Notes: generated from the letters alone by a model not told the origin. Shown: positions 48,373-58,214, counted from the first letter of the stretch. The stretch is DNA of 64,000 bases from Virgibacillus natechei (GCF_026013645.1 NZ_CP110224.1:1302001-1366000), one strand, 5' to 3'. Translations and numbers: made by a program.

Positions 48373-48903
48373 ATGATTAAAGATTTTAATACTCCATCAT
48401 GTGAAATTACCCCTATGACAATGGCAATTATACCGAAACTGGATAGAAATGGATTATCTGCTTTGATAGTAGAAGAAGACCTAGAGTATGTTGTTGACTC
48501 TCCTCCGAGCAAAATTATAGAAGCTGCTTGTAAGTTTTTTGGAGTTAGCCTACAAGGAAGAAAAGAAGGTGCACGTAATATTTCTGGAATTACACACAAA
48601 GCACCAATCTCCGTTGCTCCTTCTAGTGGAATATATTTTTTTCCTACAGCCGCACCAACGAACCACAAGTGCTCATGGCTATCTCATTCCCATATTGATC
48701 GAGTAGATAAAGCGGAAAATAATTGTGCCGAAATAACGTTTACTAATGGAAGGAAAATAACGCTTGATGTTTCTAAAGGTTCCATACAGAATCAAGTGAA
48801 CCGCACGGCGCAATATCGTTATTTACTGGATAGTCGATTTAAGTATTTGAATAGAAATCGGACTGAAGTGGTGGCAGATCCCTCTTTACCGAATTCACCA
48901 TAA
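48373..48903 (+). CDS. comK: Competence transcription factor ComK
   Basis: A 176-residue ComK protein, the activator of DNA-uptake and recombination genes in Bacilli. Recognisable segments are ITPMTMAIIPKLD near the start, FFGVSLQGRKEGARNISGIT in the middle, and FPTAAPTNHKCSWLSHSHID followed by VDKAENN and a C-terminal QYRYLLDSRF. The minor-groove DNA-binding core is complete; the C-terminal tail is slightly shorter than in B. subtilis (192 residues). The ATG lies behind AAAGGAAA. Its last 65 bases overlap the convergent yhjD gene. A K-box precedes it. Confidence 0.92.
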   Translation: MIKDFNTPSCEITPMTMAIIPKLDRNGLSALIVEEDLEYVVDSPPSKIIEAACKFFGVSLQGRKEGARNISGITHKAPISVAPSSGIYFFPTAAPTNHKCSWLSHSHIDRVDKAENNCAEITFTNGRKITLDVSKGSIQNQVNRTAQYRYLLDSRFKYLNRNRTEVVADPSLPNSP

Positions 48904-49240
48904 GTTCTTCTATAATTGTTTCTACTTTTTTTCTAATAGCTGGATTAAAATAGTTTCGCTTTTCTTCCCGACCGTTACAATAGAACATAAATGAAGAAAA
49001 TGAATCATTCTTGTTTAATTTTACAACTTTCATTTTACTGTTTTTCATTGTTTTTTGTAGTTGTCTACGTTCATTTGTTGCTTCAAGTCCCATTTTTTTC
49101 AATAGCCCAGTATAAGGTTCTTTAATTTTAAAATTTCCATTCTGGATGTTTTCGATATCTTGCTGTATAACAACAATAGCCATCGAAAGAAAGAGAAATC
49201 GTGACCCCACATTTAATTCTTGATCAGTAAGATAGCGCAT
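48839..49240 (-). CDS. yhjD: YhjD-like protein
   Basis: A 133-residue helical, basic cytoplasmic protein resembling B. subtilis YhjD, which is also next to yhjE. The N terminus MRYLTDQELNVGSRFLFLSM and central KEPYTGLLKKMGLEATNERR are the recognisable parts. No function is established. The start ATG follows AAAAGGAGG with good spacing. Its 3' end overlaps the end of comK by 65 bases on the other strand. Confidence 0.75.
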   Translation of the reverse strand: MRYLTDQELNVGSRFLFLSMAIVVIQQDIENIQNGNFKIKEPYTGLLKKMGLEATNERRQLQKTMKNSKMKVVKLNKNDSFSSFMFYCNGREEKRNYFNPAIRKKVETIIEELMVNSVKRDLPPLQSDFYSNT

Positions 49241-49445
49241 GGTTGAATACCTCCTTTTAAGAACTAATGTTCCCTTGCATTTCATTATACGATATAATGA
49301 AGAAAAAATACACAAGAATACATTAAAGTGAAAAGAAAGTGGCTAAATATTTCATATGACTAGACACCTTTGAATGGTATACATTAAGTTATATATAAGG
49401 AAAATAATTTAGTCGTTGGATATTTAAATGAGGAGATTTAACTAA

Positions 49446-50096
49446 ATGTACGTAATGAACATCACTGATCCAACTAGTTGGAGAACGATCATTGAAAAAG
49501 AGGGACTAGAAGCATTCATTATGGAATTACTGGGTGAGTATGAGAGCTTAGGACCGATTCCAGGGTTTGTACTAACGTTTATTGAATCGTTTTTGCCTTT
49601 TTTGCCATTGATTGCATTTGTTATTGCAAACGCTGCGGCATATGGATTATTGAAAGGGTTTCTTGTCTCATGGAGTGCTACGAGTATTGGTTCAATTATC
49701 GTATTTCTCATTTTTCGAAAACTAAGAAACAAGCGTTGGGTTAGAAAAATAAGTGAAAATAAGCAAGTAAAAAAGGTAACGGTTTGGGTAGAAAACCATG
49801 GATTTGGCCCACTCTTTTTATTGTTATGCTTCCCGTTTTCACCTTCTTCCATTATTAATATTGTTGCTGCTCTTTCAAATATCAGTGTGCACCAATTTAT
49901 TTTAGCTGTATTGCTAGGGAAGACTGTCATGGTTTTTTCGATAGCATATATTGGTTCAAGTATAATGGAATTTGCTCAAAATCCGTTTCGAACAATTATA
50001 GTAGGTCTGTGTATTATATTATTTTGGATAATAGGTAAATATTTTGAAAAATTATTGCAAAAGAAATCTATACCTGATGAAAACCCCTATAATTAG
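49446..50096 (+). CDS. yhjE: DedA/TVP38-type membrane protein YhjE
   Basis: A 216-residue polytopic membrane protein of the TVP38/TMEM64 (SNARE-associated/VTT) family. The conserved core is seen: FIESFLPFLPLIAFVIANAA (re-entrant helix), FGPLFLLLCFPFSPSSIINI, and SVHQFILAVLLGKTVMVFS. Related DedA-type proteins are lipid scramblases or flippases, so a role in membrane lipid distribution is possible. The ATG at 49446 follows GAGGAG. Position between yhjD and a signal peptidase gene matches B. subtilis. An R4 repeat follows. Confidence 0.87.
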   Translation: MYVMNITDPTSWRTIIEKEGLEAFIMELLGEYESLGPIPGFVLTFIESFLPFLPLIAFVIANAAAYGLLKGFLVSWSATSIGSIIVFLIFRKLRNKRWVRKISENKQVKKVTVWVENHGFGPLFLLLCFPFSPSSIINIVAALSNISVHQFILAVLLGKTVMVFSIAYIGSSIMEFAQNPFRTIIVGLCIILFWIIGKYFEKLLQKKSIPDENPYN

Positions 50097-50190
50097 AAAA
50101 CTTGGCAATTTCCCAAGCCCTTAGGTGAATTGCCATAGCTCGTACTTATGCAGTAGGAAAGTTTTAAGCTACCTACCTATCTGCCAAGGA
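50094..50190 (+). repeat. Short intergenic repeat R4
   Basis: TTAGAAAACTTGGCAATTTC followed by CCAAGCCCTTAG and ACTTATGCAGTAGGAAAGTT; about 30 extra bases inside compared with the copy at 35158. It follows the yhjE stop directly and ends with CTACCTATCTGCC, which can pair with GGCAGATAGG-type sequence. Confidence 0.6.
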
Positions 50191-50205
50191 ATAAAATGCT
50201 TTAAA

Positions 50206-50241
50206 CCAGGGTATTCTGATTGATAGATAGGAATACCCTGG
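50206..50241 (+). promoter_or_regulatory. Hairpin adjoining the signal peptidase ribosome binding site
   Basis: CCAGGGTATTC / GAATACCCTGG with a 14-base loop. The right arm ends in the first G residues of GGAGGAAAG, the ribosome binding site, so folding could limit ribosome access. No T-run, so not a classic terminator. Confidence 0.5.
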
Positions 50242-50253
50242 AGGAAAGTAAGC

Positions 50254-50808
50254 ATGAAAAATATTAATTACCGCAGTATTATAATTGTAACTACTTTCGC
50301 GATCGTGTTAGCGATCTCTTTCCGATCGTTTTTATTTGCAAGTTATGTAGTCGATGGGAAATCGATGGAGCCGACCTTAAATGACGGAAATTTATTAATG
50401 GTCAATAAATTTATTTACGAATTACATGAAGTTGATCGCTTTGATGTGATTGTATTTCAGAAAAATAAACAGGACGCCTATGTAAAGCGGGTAGTTGGTT
50501 TGCCTGGTGATGAGATCGAATATAAGGCTGATGAGTTTTATGTGAATGGTGAATATAGGGAGGAATCTTTCCTTGATTCATCTATTGTACAGGCTAGTGA
50601 TACACCGCCAAATACAGATGATTTTACATTAACAGAAAAAACGGGAAGGGATGAAGTTCCAGAAGGAAAGCTTTTTGTTATGGGAGATAATCGTGATTCC
50701 AGTCTAGATAGTAGATCTTTTGGGTTTATATCGATGGAACAACTTGTTGGAAAAGTTGATGTAAAATATTGGCCACTTACTCAAGCGAGTTTTACCCTTG
50801 GCAAATAG
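50254..50808 (+). CDS. sipV: Type I signal peptidase
   Basis: A 184-residue membrane-anchored serine protease (S26A) that removes signal peptides from secreted preproteins. One N-terminal transmembrane helix (about 8-27) is followed by the catalytic Ser in DGKSMEPTL (about residue 39), the catalytic Lys in AYVKRVVGLPGDEIEY, and the boxes YVNGEYREE and MGDNRDSSLDSRSFGFI. The short single-span layout is that of Gram-positive Sip enzymes; the symbol follows the B. subtilis neighbour sipV. The ATG follows GGAGGAAAG. A hairpin lies against that site, and a terminator follows the gene. Confidence 0.9.
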   Translation: MKNINYRSIIIVTTFAIVLAISFRSFLFASYVVDGKSMEPTLNDGNLLMVNKFIYELHEVDRFDVIVFQKNKQDAYVKRVVGLPGDEIEYKADEFYVNGEYREESFLDSSIVQASDTPPNTDDFTLTEKTGRDEVPEGKLFVMGDNRDSSLDSRSFGFISMEQLVGKVDVKYWPLTQASFTLGK

Positions 50809-50815
50809 CTATGTT

Positions 50816-50858
50816 AAAGCTTCTATCTTTGATAAAATAAGATAGAAGCTTTATTTTT
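50816..50858 (+). terminator. Signal peptidase gene terminator
   Basis: AAAGCTTCTATCTT / AAGATAGAAGCTTT with a nine-base loop and ATTTTT. Confidence 0.92.
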
Positions 50859-50888
50859 GGCAGATAGGAAAGTATACTTTCTTAAGCA

Positions 50889-50956
50889 GTTAAGAAAGCA
50901 AAGAACTTATTTCTAAGAATCCCTTTAACGAATGCGAAGGTTTCTAAGGCAATCCG
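50889..50956 (+). repeat. Repeat R5, copy 2
   Basis: AAGAAAGCAAAGAACTTATT, then TCTAAGAATCCCTTTAACGA and ATGCGAAGG, matching 10360-10410 with a few changes. The left half of the nested inverted repeat is missing here. It lies just upstream of addB. Confidence 0.62.
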
Positions 50957-50988
50957 TTATATCTAATTGAATGAATGGGGGAGAAATG

Positions 50989-53900
50989 ATGGGGCTCCGA
51001 TTTTTGTTGGGAAGAGCAGGGACAGGTAAAAGCGGTAGGTCTCTGGATGAAATAAAAGAAAAATTAGTGGATGATCCACAAGGTCCTCCACTATTTTATA
51101 TTGTTCCAGATCAAATGACATTTCAGCAGGAATATGCATTATTTAATGATGAAGAGGTAAAGGGGAGCATTCGCGCACAAGTCGTCAGTTTTTCGCGATT
51201 AGCATGGAGGGTGCTGCAGGAGACTGGTGGTGGAACAAGGCAATTCATTAGTTCAGTCGGGATTCAAATGATGCTCCGGAAAATTATCGAGGAAAGACAG
51301 GGAGATTGGCGTGTTTTTCAAAAGGCAATGGAAAAGCAGGGATTCCTGGATCAATTGGAAAACATGATAACAGAATTTAAGCGGTATGATGTAACACCGG
51401 ACACGCTACAAACGCAAATAGAACAAATAAAACAGTATGTACATAAAAATCCTGGCGAAGAGGCATTAGCCGAAAAGTTAGATGATTTGGCCTATATATA
51501 TGAAAAATTGGTATTCGCACTTGATGATAAATATATCGACAGTGAAGATCAGTTGCAGCTTTTGGCCACTAAAATTGAGGAGTCAGCCCTACTTGATAAT
51601 GCTGAAATATATTTTGATGGGTTTCACGGGTTTACACCGAAAGAGCTTATTGTAGTTGAGGCATTAATGAAAAAATGCAAACGTGTAACGATTACGTTAA
51701 CGGTCGATCACGAAGAAGATAGAGGAGTTTCGGAGCTGGATTTATTTTACCAGACAATGCAAACTTACCAGGTTCTATCGGAAATTGCTCGTGAAAATCA
51801 AATTAATATAGAAGAACCAGTTACATTAGATCCGGTTAACGGAAAGTTTCGGGATCGACCATACCTAGCACATTTGGAACGTAATTTTGATGCGAGGCCT
51901 GCTCCAGCATATGCTGGGGAAGTGCCAATTAACATTGCAGAAGCTGTGCATCCACGCGCAGAAGTAGAAGGTGCTGCACAGGAAATTATTCGTCTGGTTC
52001 GTGAAGAGAAGTATCGTTTTCAGGATATCGCTGTCTTTATAAGAGAGACGGATACGTATCATGATTTGATTAATACAATATTTAATGATTATGATATTCC
52101 TGTGTTCATTGATGAAAAAAGAACCATGCTGAACCATTCATTGATCGAGTTTATTCGTTCTGTATTAGATGTCGTGGAAGGGAATTGGCGGTATGATGCC
52201 ATGTTCCGCTTGTTGAAAACCGGGTTTATACCCCCAACAGATCCTGATTTTCCGTTAACTAATGATGCGATTGATGAACTGGAGAATTATGTGCTTGAAT
52301 ATGGAATTCGTTCGAGAGGGAGTTGGATTGGTGAACAAGAATGGGTTTTTCAGCGTTTTCGCGGCTTTGATCAGGCAGCACAAACCGACTCGGAAATAGA
52401 AATACAACAGCGAATCAACAAGTACCGGGATCAAGTGGTCCATATCCTGCAACCTTTTGATGAACAAATAAGAAATGCTAGCACCGTTGAGGAATTATGT
52501 GAAGTGACCTATACGTTACTTGAAACGATTAACGTTCCAAAACGTTTAGAACAGACACGAGAGCTCTATGATGAACAAGGTGAAATTGAAAAAGGACGAG
52601 AACAGGAACAAGCTTGGAATGCCATCATTCAACTATTTGACGAAATGGTCGAGATGGCAGGCGAAGAAAAAATGAAACTATCAACATTTCGGACAACGTT
52701 GGATGCTGGTTTTGAAACATTAAGTTTTGCGCATGTTCCGCCAAGTATTGATCATGTCATTGTTGGTACCGTTGAGCATTCTAGACTAAGCGGGGTGAAA
52801 TGCTCATTTTTACTTGGAGTTAATGATGGTGTATGGCCATTGAAGCCTGCTGTAGATGGAATGATTAACGAGCAGGAACGAGAATTATTAGCGGGACATG
52901 GTATGCAGTTAGCAGAAAGTAGCAAACAACAATTATTGGACGACTGGTTTTATATGTACATTGCATTTACCGCAGCAAAAGACCGAATTTGGATAAGCTA
53001 TCCTTTAAGTGATGAGGAAGGTAAATCGAAAATGCCATCACAGCTTATGAAACGAATCGAGGACTTATTTCCAGTATGCACGAATCATATTTTACTGCAG
53101 GATCCGGATGAATTAGTAGAAGCAGATCGATTTATTACGACACCATTAAAAACAAGGTCTGCTTTAACAGCTCAATTGGCTCGACATCGAAAAGGCTATC
53201 CAATGAATGAAGTTTGGTGGCATGTATTAAATTGGTACGTTGCCCATCATTCGAAAAACAGTACAACATATACCGTTTTGCAAAGTTTATATTATCAAAA
53301 CAAACCAAACAATCTATCATCCGACACTGTAGAGAAATTATATCCACAACAGGTTAATGCGAGTGTTTCTAGATTGGAATCGTACTATCGATGCTCGTAT
53401 CAGCATTTTGCAAAATACAGCTTGAATTTAGATGAACGAAAAACATATAAATTAGATGCACCGGATATCGGACAGCTTTTTCATGAAGCATTAAAGAAGA
53501 TTTCGGAGTGGATAGAATCAGACGGAAAGCAATTTGCACAGCTATCGAGGAAAGATACGGATAATTATGCGGAGAAAGCGGTCGTTAATTTAGCGCCAGT
53601 CTTACAGCATCAAATACTGCATAGCTCCAATCGCTATAAATATATTCAACAGAAATTACAGGATGTTATCGCAAGAGCTGCCTTTGTGCTAAGTGAACAG
53701 GCAAGACAAAGTAACTTTACTCCTGTTGGATTAGAACTCGGATTTGGTCAGAATGAAACACTCCCCGCCTTTAAGCTTGGCTTACCAAACGGATATGAAC
53801 TTATGCTTCGTGGACGAATAGACCGTGTGGATAAAGCGTTAAATGAAGAGGATTTATTTTTGCGAATTATTGATTATAAATCGAGTTCGAAGGGGTTGAA

Positions 53901-54477
53901 TCTAGTCGAAGTTTATTATGGGCTGGCATTACAAATGCTAACCTATTTGAATGTCGTACTAGCTAATTCTGAACAATGGCTTGGTAAAAACGCAATACCT
54001 GCAGGGGTTCTTTATTTTCATGTGCATAATCCGATGATATCAAGAAATCAAAAGGTGAGCGATGCAGAGATTGAGAAGGATATATTTAGCAAGTATAAAA
54101 TGCAAGGGTTGCTCTTATCGAATGAAGAAATTGTTAAGCAAATGGATACACCATTGGAATCAGGTACAAGTCAAATTGTGCCGGCAGGTTTAAAAAAGAA
54201 TGGTGGCTTTTATAATTCATCCAAAATTGCTGATAAAGCAACGTTCACTCATTTGCAAAATCATATTCATCAGCTGATGACGGATGCTGGTGTTGACATG
54301 ACAGAAGGAGGCATACACCTAAATCCATATCAACATAAGCAGCATGTAGCCTGTACACATTGTCCTTTTCATTCCGTTTGCCAATTTGATCCGATCTTGG
54401 AGACGAACAATTACCGAAAGCTTACAGATATGAAAGAGGACGACATTTTAGAAAGACTCCGTGGGGAGGAGATATAA
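50989..54477 (+). CDS. addB: ATP-dependent nuclease subunit B AddB
   Basis: A 1162-residue subunit of the AddAB helicase-nuclease that resects double-strand ends for recombination. The N terminus has a nucleotide-binding motif GRAGTGKSG and a helicase-like fold used for Chi recognition; the C-terminal nuclease domain has RIIDYKSSSKG. Four cysteines for an iron-sulfur cluster are visible: one in YRCSYQHFAKY and three in CTHCPFHSVCQF. I chose the ATG five bases after GGGGGAG, six codons inside the longest frame. It overlaps addA by one base (TAATG), so the two subunits are made together. Confidence 0.95.
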   Translation: MGLRFLLGRAGTGKSGRSLDEIKEKLVDDPQGPPLFYIVPDQMTFQQEYALFNDEEVKGSIRAQVVSFSRLAWRVLQETGGGTRQFISSVGIQMMLRKIIEERQGDWRVFQKAMEKQGFLDQLENMITEFKRYDVTPDTLQTQIEQIKQYVHKNPGEEALAEKLDDLAYIYEKLVFALDDKYIDSEDQLQLLATKIEESALLDNAEIYFDGFHGFTPKELIVVEALMKKCKRVTITLTVDHEEDRGVSELDLFYQTMQTYQVLSEIARENQINIEEPVTLDPVNGKFRDRPYLAHLERNFDARPAPAYAGEVPINIAEAVHPRAEVEGAAQEIIRLVREEKYRFQDIAVFIRETDTYHDLINTIFNDYDIPVFIDEKRTMLNHSLIEFIRSVLDVVEGNWRYDAMFRLLKTGFIPPTDPDFPLTNDAIDELENYVLEYGIRSRGSWIGEQEWVFQRFRGFDQAAQTDSEIEIQQRINKYRDQVVHILQPFDEQIRNASTVEELCEVTYTLLETINVPKRLEQTRELYDEQGEIEKGREQEQAWNAIIQLFDEMVEMAGEEKMKLSTFRTTLDAGFETLSFAHVPPSIDHVIVGTVEHSRLSGVKCSFLLGVNDGVWPLKPAVDGMINEQERELLAGHGMQLAESSKQQLLDDWFYMYIAFTAAKDRIWISYPLSDEEGKSKMPSQLMKRIEDLFPVCTNHILLQDPDELVEADRFITTPLKTRSALTAQLARHRKGYPMNEVWWHVLNWYVAHHSKNSTTYTVLQSLYYQNKPNNLSSDTVEKLYPQQVNASVSRLESYYRCSYQHFAKYSLNLDERKTYKLDAPDIGQLFHEALKKISEWIESDGKQFAQLSRKDTDNYAEKAVVNLAPVLQHQILHSSNRYKYIQQKLQDVIARAAFVLSEQARQSNFTPVGLELGFGQNETLPAFKLGLPNGYELMLRGRIDRVDKALNEEDLFLRIIDYKSSSKGLNLVEVYYGLALQMLTYLNVVLANSEQWLGKNAIPAGVLYFHVHNPMISRNQKVSDAEIEKDIFSKYKMQGLLLSNEEIVKQMDTPLESGTSQIVPAGLKKNGGFYNSSKIADKATFTHLQNHIHQLMTDAGVDMTEGGIHLNPYQHKQHVACTHCPFHSVCQFDPILETNNYRKLTDMKEDDILERLRGEEI

Positions 54478-57400
54478 TGGTTCAATGGACGAAGGAACAA
54501 GAACAAGCCATTTACATGGATGGCAGTGATATGCTTGTCGCAGCAGCTGCGGGATCGGGAAAAACGGCTGTATTGGTTGAAAGGATTATTCAAAAACTAT
54601 TGAAAAAAGATGATCCGGTTGATATAGATTCATTACTTGTTGTTACATTTACAAATGCTGCAGCCCAAGAAATGAGAACCCGTGTAGGAATGGCACTTGA
54701 AGAGGCATTAGCAGAAGCTCCAACTTCCAGTCACTTGAAAAAACAGCTGGCTTTATTGCAAAAAGCATCCATATCCACCTTACACTCTTTTTGTTTGGAT
54801 GTCGTTAGGCAATATGCATATTTGCTTGATATAGATCCCGCTTTTCGCATTGCCAATGATATGGAAGCAGATTTGATTAAACAGGAAGTAATCGATGATT
54901 TATTTGAGGAATGGTATGGGACGGAGGGAAAAGATCAGGCGAGTTTCTTTTCCGTTGTTGATCGCTTCTCAAGTGATCGGAGTGATGTAGAGGTAGAAGA
55001 TTTAGTTTTAGGCTTGTATAAGTTTGCTGTACAAAATCCATGGCCGGATCAATGGCTTGATCAATTGGCACGTGTTTATGAAGTGCCAGAAGATTGGCAG
55101 GAATCCGAGTTATACTGGCTTTCTATTATCAAGCGCGAAGTCAAAAACCAACTTACTGCGATGCAGGAGGAAATGAATCTCGCCTCAAGGTTAACAAAAG
55201 AAAGTGACGGTCCTTATCAATATGCTGATGCGTTAGATTCAGATTTAATAAACTTGCAAGAGGCATTAGCTCGCCTTGACTCTTGGAATGAGTTACAAGC
55301 ATTTATGGTTGGGAGTTCTTTTGCTAAGTTATCATCAAAACGGACTGATTGTGATGAAGGAAAGAAAAAAAGAGTAAAGGCACTTAGGGACAGCTACAAA
55401 GAACGCTGGGACAACATGAAGAAGAACTGGTTCAGTCGTGATTTAACGAGTCATATTGAGGACATGCGTGAATTGGCACCGGTTATCAAGCAATTAACCG
55501 AACTTGTAAAACAATTTAAATTGCGATTTACCCAGCAAAAACGGGAAAAAGCGCTAGTTGACTTCTCGGATCTAGAGCATTTTTGCCTTCAGTTACTTAT
55601 TGATGAATCCGCAACAGTTGAAGAAACGGTTCCTTCAGCTGTTGCCAATCAATTTAAGAAACAGTTCAGTGAATTATTAATAGATGAATATCAGGATACG
55701 AACATGGTGCAAGAAACTATTTTAACATTAATAAGTGATCAAATTGGACCTGGAAACAGATTTATGGTTGGGGATGTGAAGCAAAGTATTTATCGCTTTC
55801 GACATGCAGAGCCATCCCTATTTATTGAAAAATATAAACGTTTTGCTCGTGAAGAACATGTGGCAAAACGGGTTGACTTAGCAAGTAATTTTCGGAGCAG
55901 GGAGCATGTGTTAATTGGTGCAAACTATATTTTTCGTCAAATTCTTGATGAAGAATTAGGAGAGATTAATTATGATGCAGATGCGGAGTTAATTTATGCA
56001 AATAAAACATATGATGACCTACCATACGATGAGCCAAATCCTGAACTGCTAATCATTGACCGAGAAGCGGAAGAAGAGGAAGGATCCGGTGGAGATGAGG
56101 ATTATCAAGATTTAGAGAAAGCGCAACTGGAAGCCAGGGCCTATGCAGAGAAAATTAAAAGTTGGATAGGACAAAAAGAGAAGCCACCCCTTCAAGTCGT
56201 TGATAAAGGAACGCAGACGCAACGAGATATGCAGTATCGTGATGTGGTTATTTTATTACGATCTATGTCGTGGGCTCCGACCATTGTTGATGAATTAAAA
56301 AAACAGAGCATACCAGTATATGCTGAACTCTCCACTGGATATTTTGAAGCAATTGAAGTAAAGATTATGATTAGCTTGTTGAAGGTTATTGATAACCCGA
56401 GGCAGGATATTCCACTTGCTTCTGTACTGCGCTCACCTATTGTTGGTTTAAACGAGGAAGATTTAGCATTAATCCGTCTTGCAGATAAACAGCATGCTTT
56501 TTATGATGCACTGAAGAAGTTTAAGCAACAAAACAACGGAACGACAGCCGATAAGGTGGATGCGTTTCTCAAACGACTGGAAGCTTTTCGCTTAGCATCC
56601 CGGCAAGGCGCTTTATCAGAGTTGATTTGGGAAATCTATCGCGAGACAGGTTATTATGATTTTGTTGGAGGTATGCCAGGAGGTCGACAACGTCAGGCAA
56701 ATTTGCGTGCACTTTATGATCGTGCGAGAGGTTATGAAACGACATCATTTAGAGGTTTGTTCCGTTTCCTTCGCTTCATTGAACGAATGGAAGAGCGTGG
56801 AGATGACCTTGGATCAGCGAGGGCGCTAAGTGAGCAGGAAGATGTTGTTCGGATTATGACGATTCATAAAAGTAAAGGGCTTGAATTCCCAGTTGTGATA
56901 ATGGGAGCTATTGATAAGGAATTTAACTTTCAGGATGTGAGAAAGAAGTATTTATTGCATAAAGATTTAGGATTTGCCAGTAAATACATCGATCCAGTTA
57001 AACGAATTACGTATCCAACCTTGTTTTACCATGCTTTGAAGAATGAAAAAACACGCGAGATGCTGGCAGAAGAGATGCGCGTCTTATATGTAGCCTTGAC
57101 CCGAGCAAAAGAAAAGCTGATCATGGTAGCAAATGTTCCTTCATTTGAGAAAAAACAGGAGAAATGGCAAAAGATGATTGATCATACCGAGTGGGTTTTA
57201 CCAGCTCATTATCGAATGGAGTCAAAGACTTACTTGGATTGGGTAGGACCGGCCTTAATTCGCCATAAGAAAAATAGTGCATTACGGACAGAAGAAATAA
57301 ATGATGCTGTATTAGATGAGATACAAGTTGATCCGTCTGAATGGGATGTCAAAATTATCCACGGTAGTGAGCTAACGAATTTGGAAGAGACCACGGAAGA

Positions 57401-58202
57401 TGCTGAATTACAGCTGAACGAAACCATTACAAAATGGGAACCTGTGGACGTATATGATGAGGTGTTGGATCAGACGGTTAATGATCGTCTATCCTTTGAA
57501 TATCCGTTTGAAGAAGCCGCCAGGTCCAGGGCAAAGCAAACGGTGACGGAAATTAAACGTCAGCGTGAGGTGAAGGATGAATATAGTGCGGATCAACTTG
57601 TCCAGACATTTCAAGCACCGATTGTTAAACGACCTAATTTTATGCAAAAGGAAAAAAGGATTACTTCTGCTGAAAAAGGTACAGCAATGCATACTGTCAT
57701 GCAACATTTACCAATGGTTAAGCCATTAAATCAAGCTGAGATTGAAGAGAATGTGGAGGCTTTGGTCGAAAAAGAGGTCATTACGAAACAAGAAGCTGAC
57801 ATCGTAAATGTGGCAGCGATTGAAGAATTTTTCTCTACAAGTATTGCAACGCTTATGATGGGGGTACCTGCTATCAATCGTGAAGTCCCGTTCAGCTTGT
57901 CACTGCCAGCAAGTGAAGTTTATGCATCGTGGACAGGTCAAAAAGATGAGAACGTGTTAATTCAAGGTGTCATTGATTGCATCATTCCACAAGATGACGG
58001 ATGGATTATTATTGATTATAAAACAGATGCAATAAATGAAGCAGTTACCGACAAAACAAAAGAAAAACTAGCAAAGAAGTACGGAACACAAATGGAGCTG
58101 TATCGAGATGCAGTTGAGCAAATTTGGAAGCAACCAGTGAAAGCAACCTATTTATATTTCTTTGATAGTCAATTAGTTATCAACGTTCCATTGAACGAAT
58201 GA
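54477..58202 (+). CDS. addA: ATP-dependent helicase/nuclease subunit A AddA
   Basis: A 1241-residue UvrD-type helicase fused to a RecB-like nuclease. Motifs in order: Walker A AAAGSGKTAVLVERI (about 20-35), Ia VTFTNAAAQEMRTRV, II LLIDEYQDTN, III VGDVKQSIYRFRHAEP, IV region NFRSREHVL, V MTIHKSKGLEFPVV, VI VALTRAKEKL, and the nuclease motif WIIIDYKTDAI near the C terminus. It pairs with AddB to process DNA ends up to a Chi site and load RecA; in naturally competent species it also supports transformation. The ATG overlaps the addB stop. A strong terminator follows. The usual downstream sbcDC pair is not here. Confidence 0.96.
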   Translation: MVQWTKEQEQAIYMDGSDMLVAAAAGSGKTAVLVERIIQKLLKKDDPVDIDSLLVVTFTNAAAQEMRTRVGMALEEALAEAPTSSHLKKQLALLQKASISTLHSFCLDVVRQYAYLLDIDPAFRIANDMEADLIKQEVIDDLFEEWYGTEGKDQASFFSVVDRFSSDRSDVEVEDLVLGLYKFAVQNPWPDQWLDQLARVYEVPEDWQESELYWLSIIKREVKNQLTAMQEEMNLASRLTKESDGPYQYADALDSDLINLQEALARLDSWNELQAFMVGSSFAKLSSKRTDCDEGKKKRVKALRDSYKERWDNMKKNWFSRDLTSHIEDMRELAPVIKQLTELVKQFKLRFTQQKREKALVDFSDLEHFCLQLLIDESATVEETVPSAVANQFKKQFSELLIDEYQDTNMVQETILTLISDQIGPGNRFMVGDVKQSIYRFRHAEPSLFIEKYKRFAREEHVAKRVDLASNFRSREHVLIGANYIFRQILDEELGEINYDADAELIYANKTYDDLPYDEPNPELLIIDREAEEEEGSGGDEDYQDLEKAQLEARAYAEKIKSWIGQKEKPPLQVVDKGTQTQRDMQYRDVVILLRSMSWAPTIVDELKKQSIPVYAELSTGYFEAIEVKIMISLLKVIDNPRQDIPLASVLRSPIVGLNEEDLALIRLADKQHAFYDALKKFKQQNNGTTADKVDAFLKRLEAFRLASRQGALSELIWEIYRETGYYDFVGGMPGGRQRQANLRALYDRARGYETTSFRGLFRFLRFIERMEERGDDLGSARALSEQEDVVRIMTIHKSKGLEFPVVIMGAIDKEFNFQDVRKKYLLHKDLGFASKYIDPVKRITYPTLFYHALKNEKTREMLAEEMRVLYVALTRAKEKLIMVANVPSFEKKQEKWQKMIDHTEWVLPAHYRMESKTYLDWVGPALIRHKKNSALRTEEINDAVLDEIQVDPSEWDVKIIHGSELTNLEETTEDAELQLNETITKWEPVDVYDEVLDQTVNDRLSFEYPFEEAARSRAKQTVTEIKRQREVKDEYSADQLVQTFQAPIVKRPNFMQKEKRITSAEKGTAMHTVMQHLPMVKPLNQAEIEENVEALVEKEVITKQEADIVNVAAIEEFFSTSIATLMMGVPAINREVPFSLSLPASEVYASWTGQKDENVLIQGVIDCIIPQDDGWIIIDYKTDAINEAVTDKTKEKLAKKYGTQMELYRDAVEQIWKQPVKATYLYFFDSQLVINVPLNE

Positions 58203-58214
58203 TACTAACAAATT

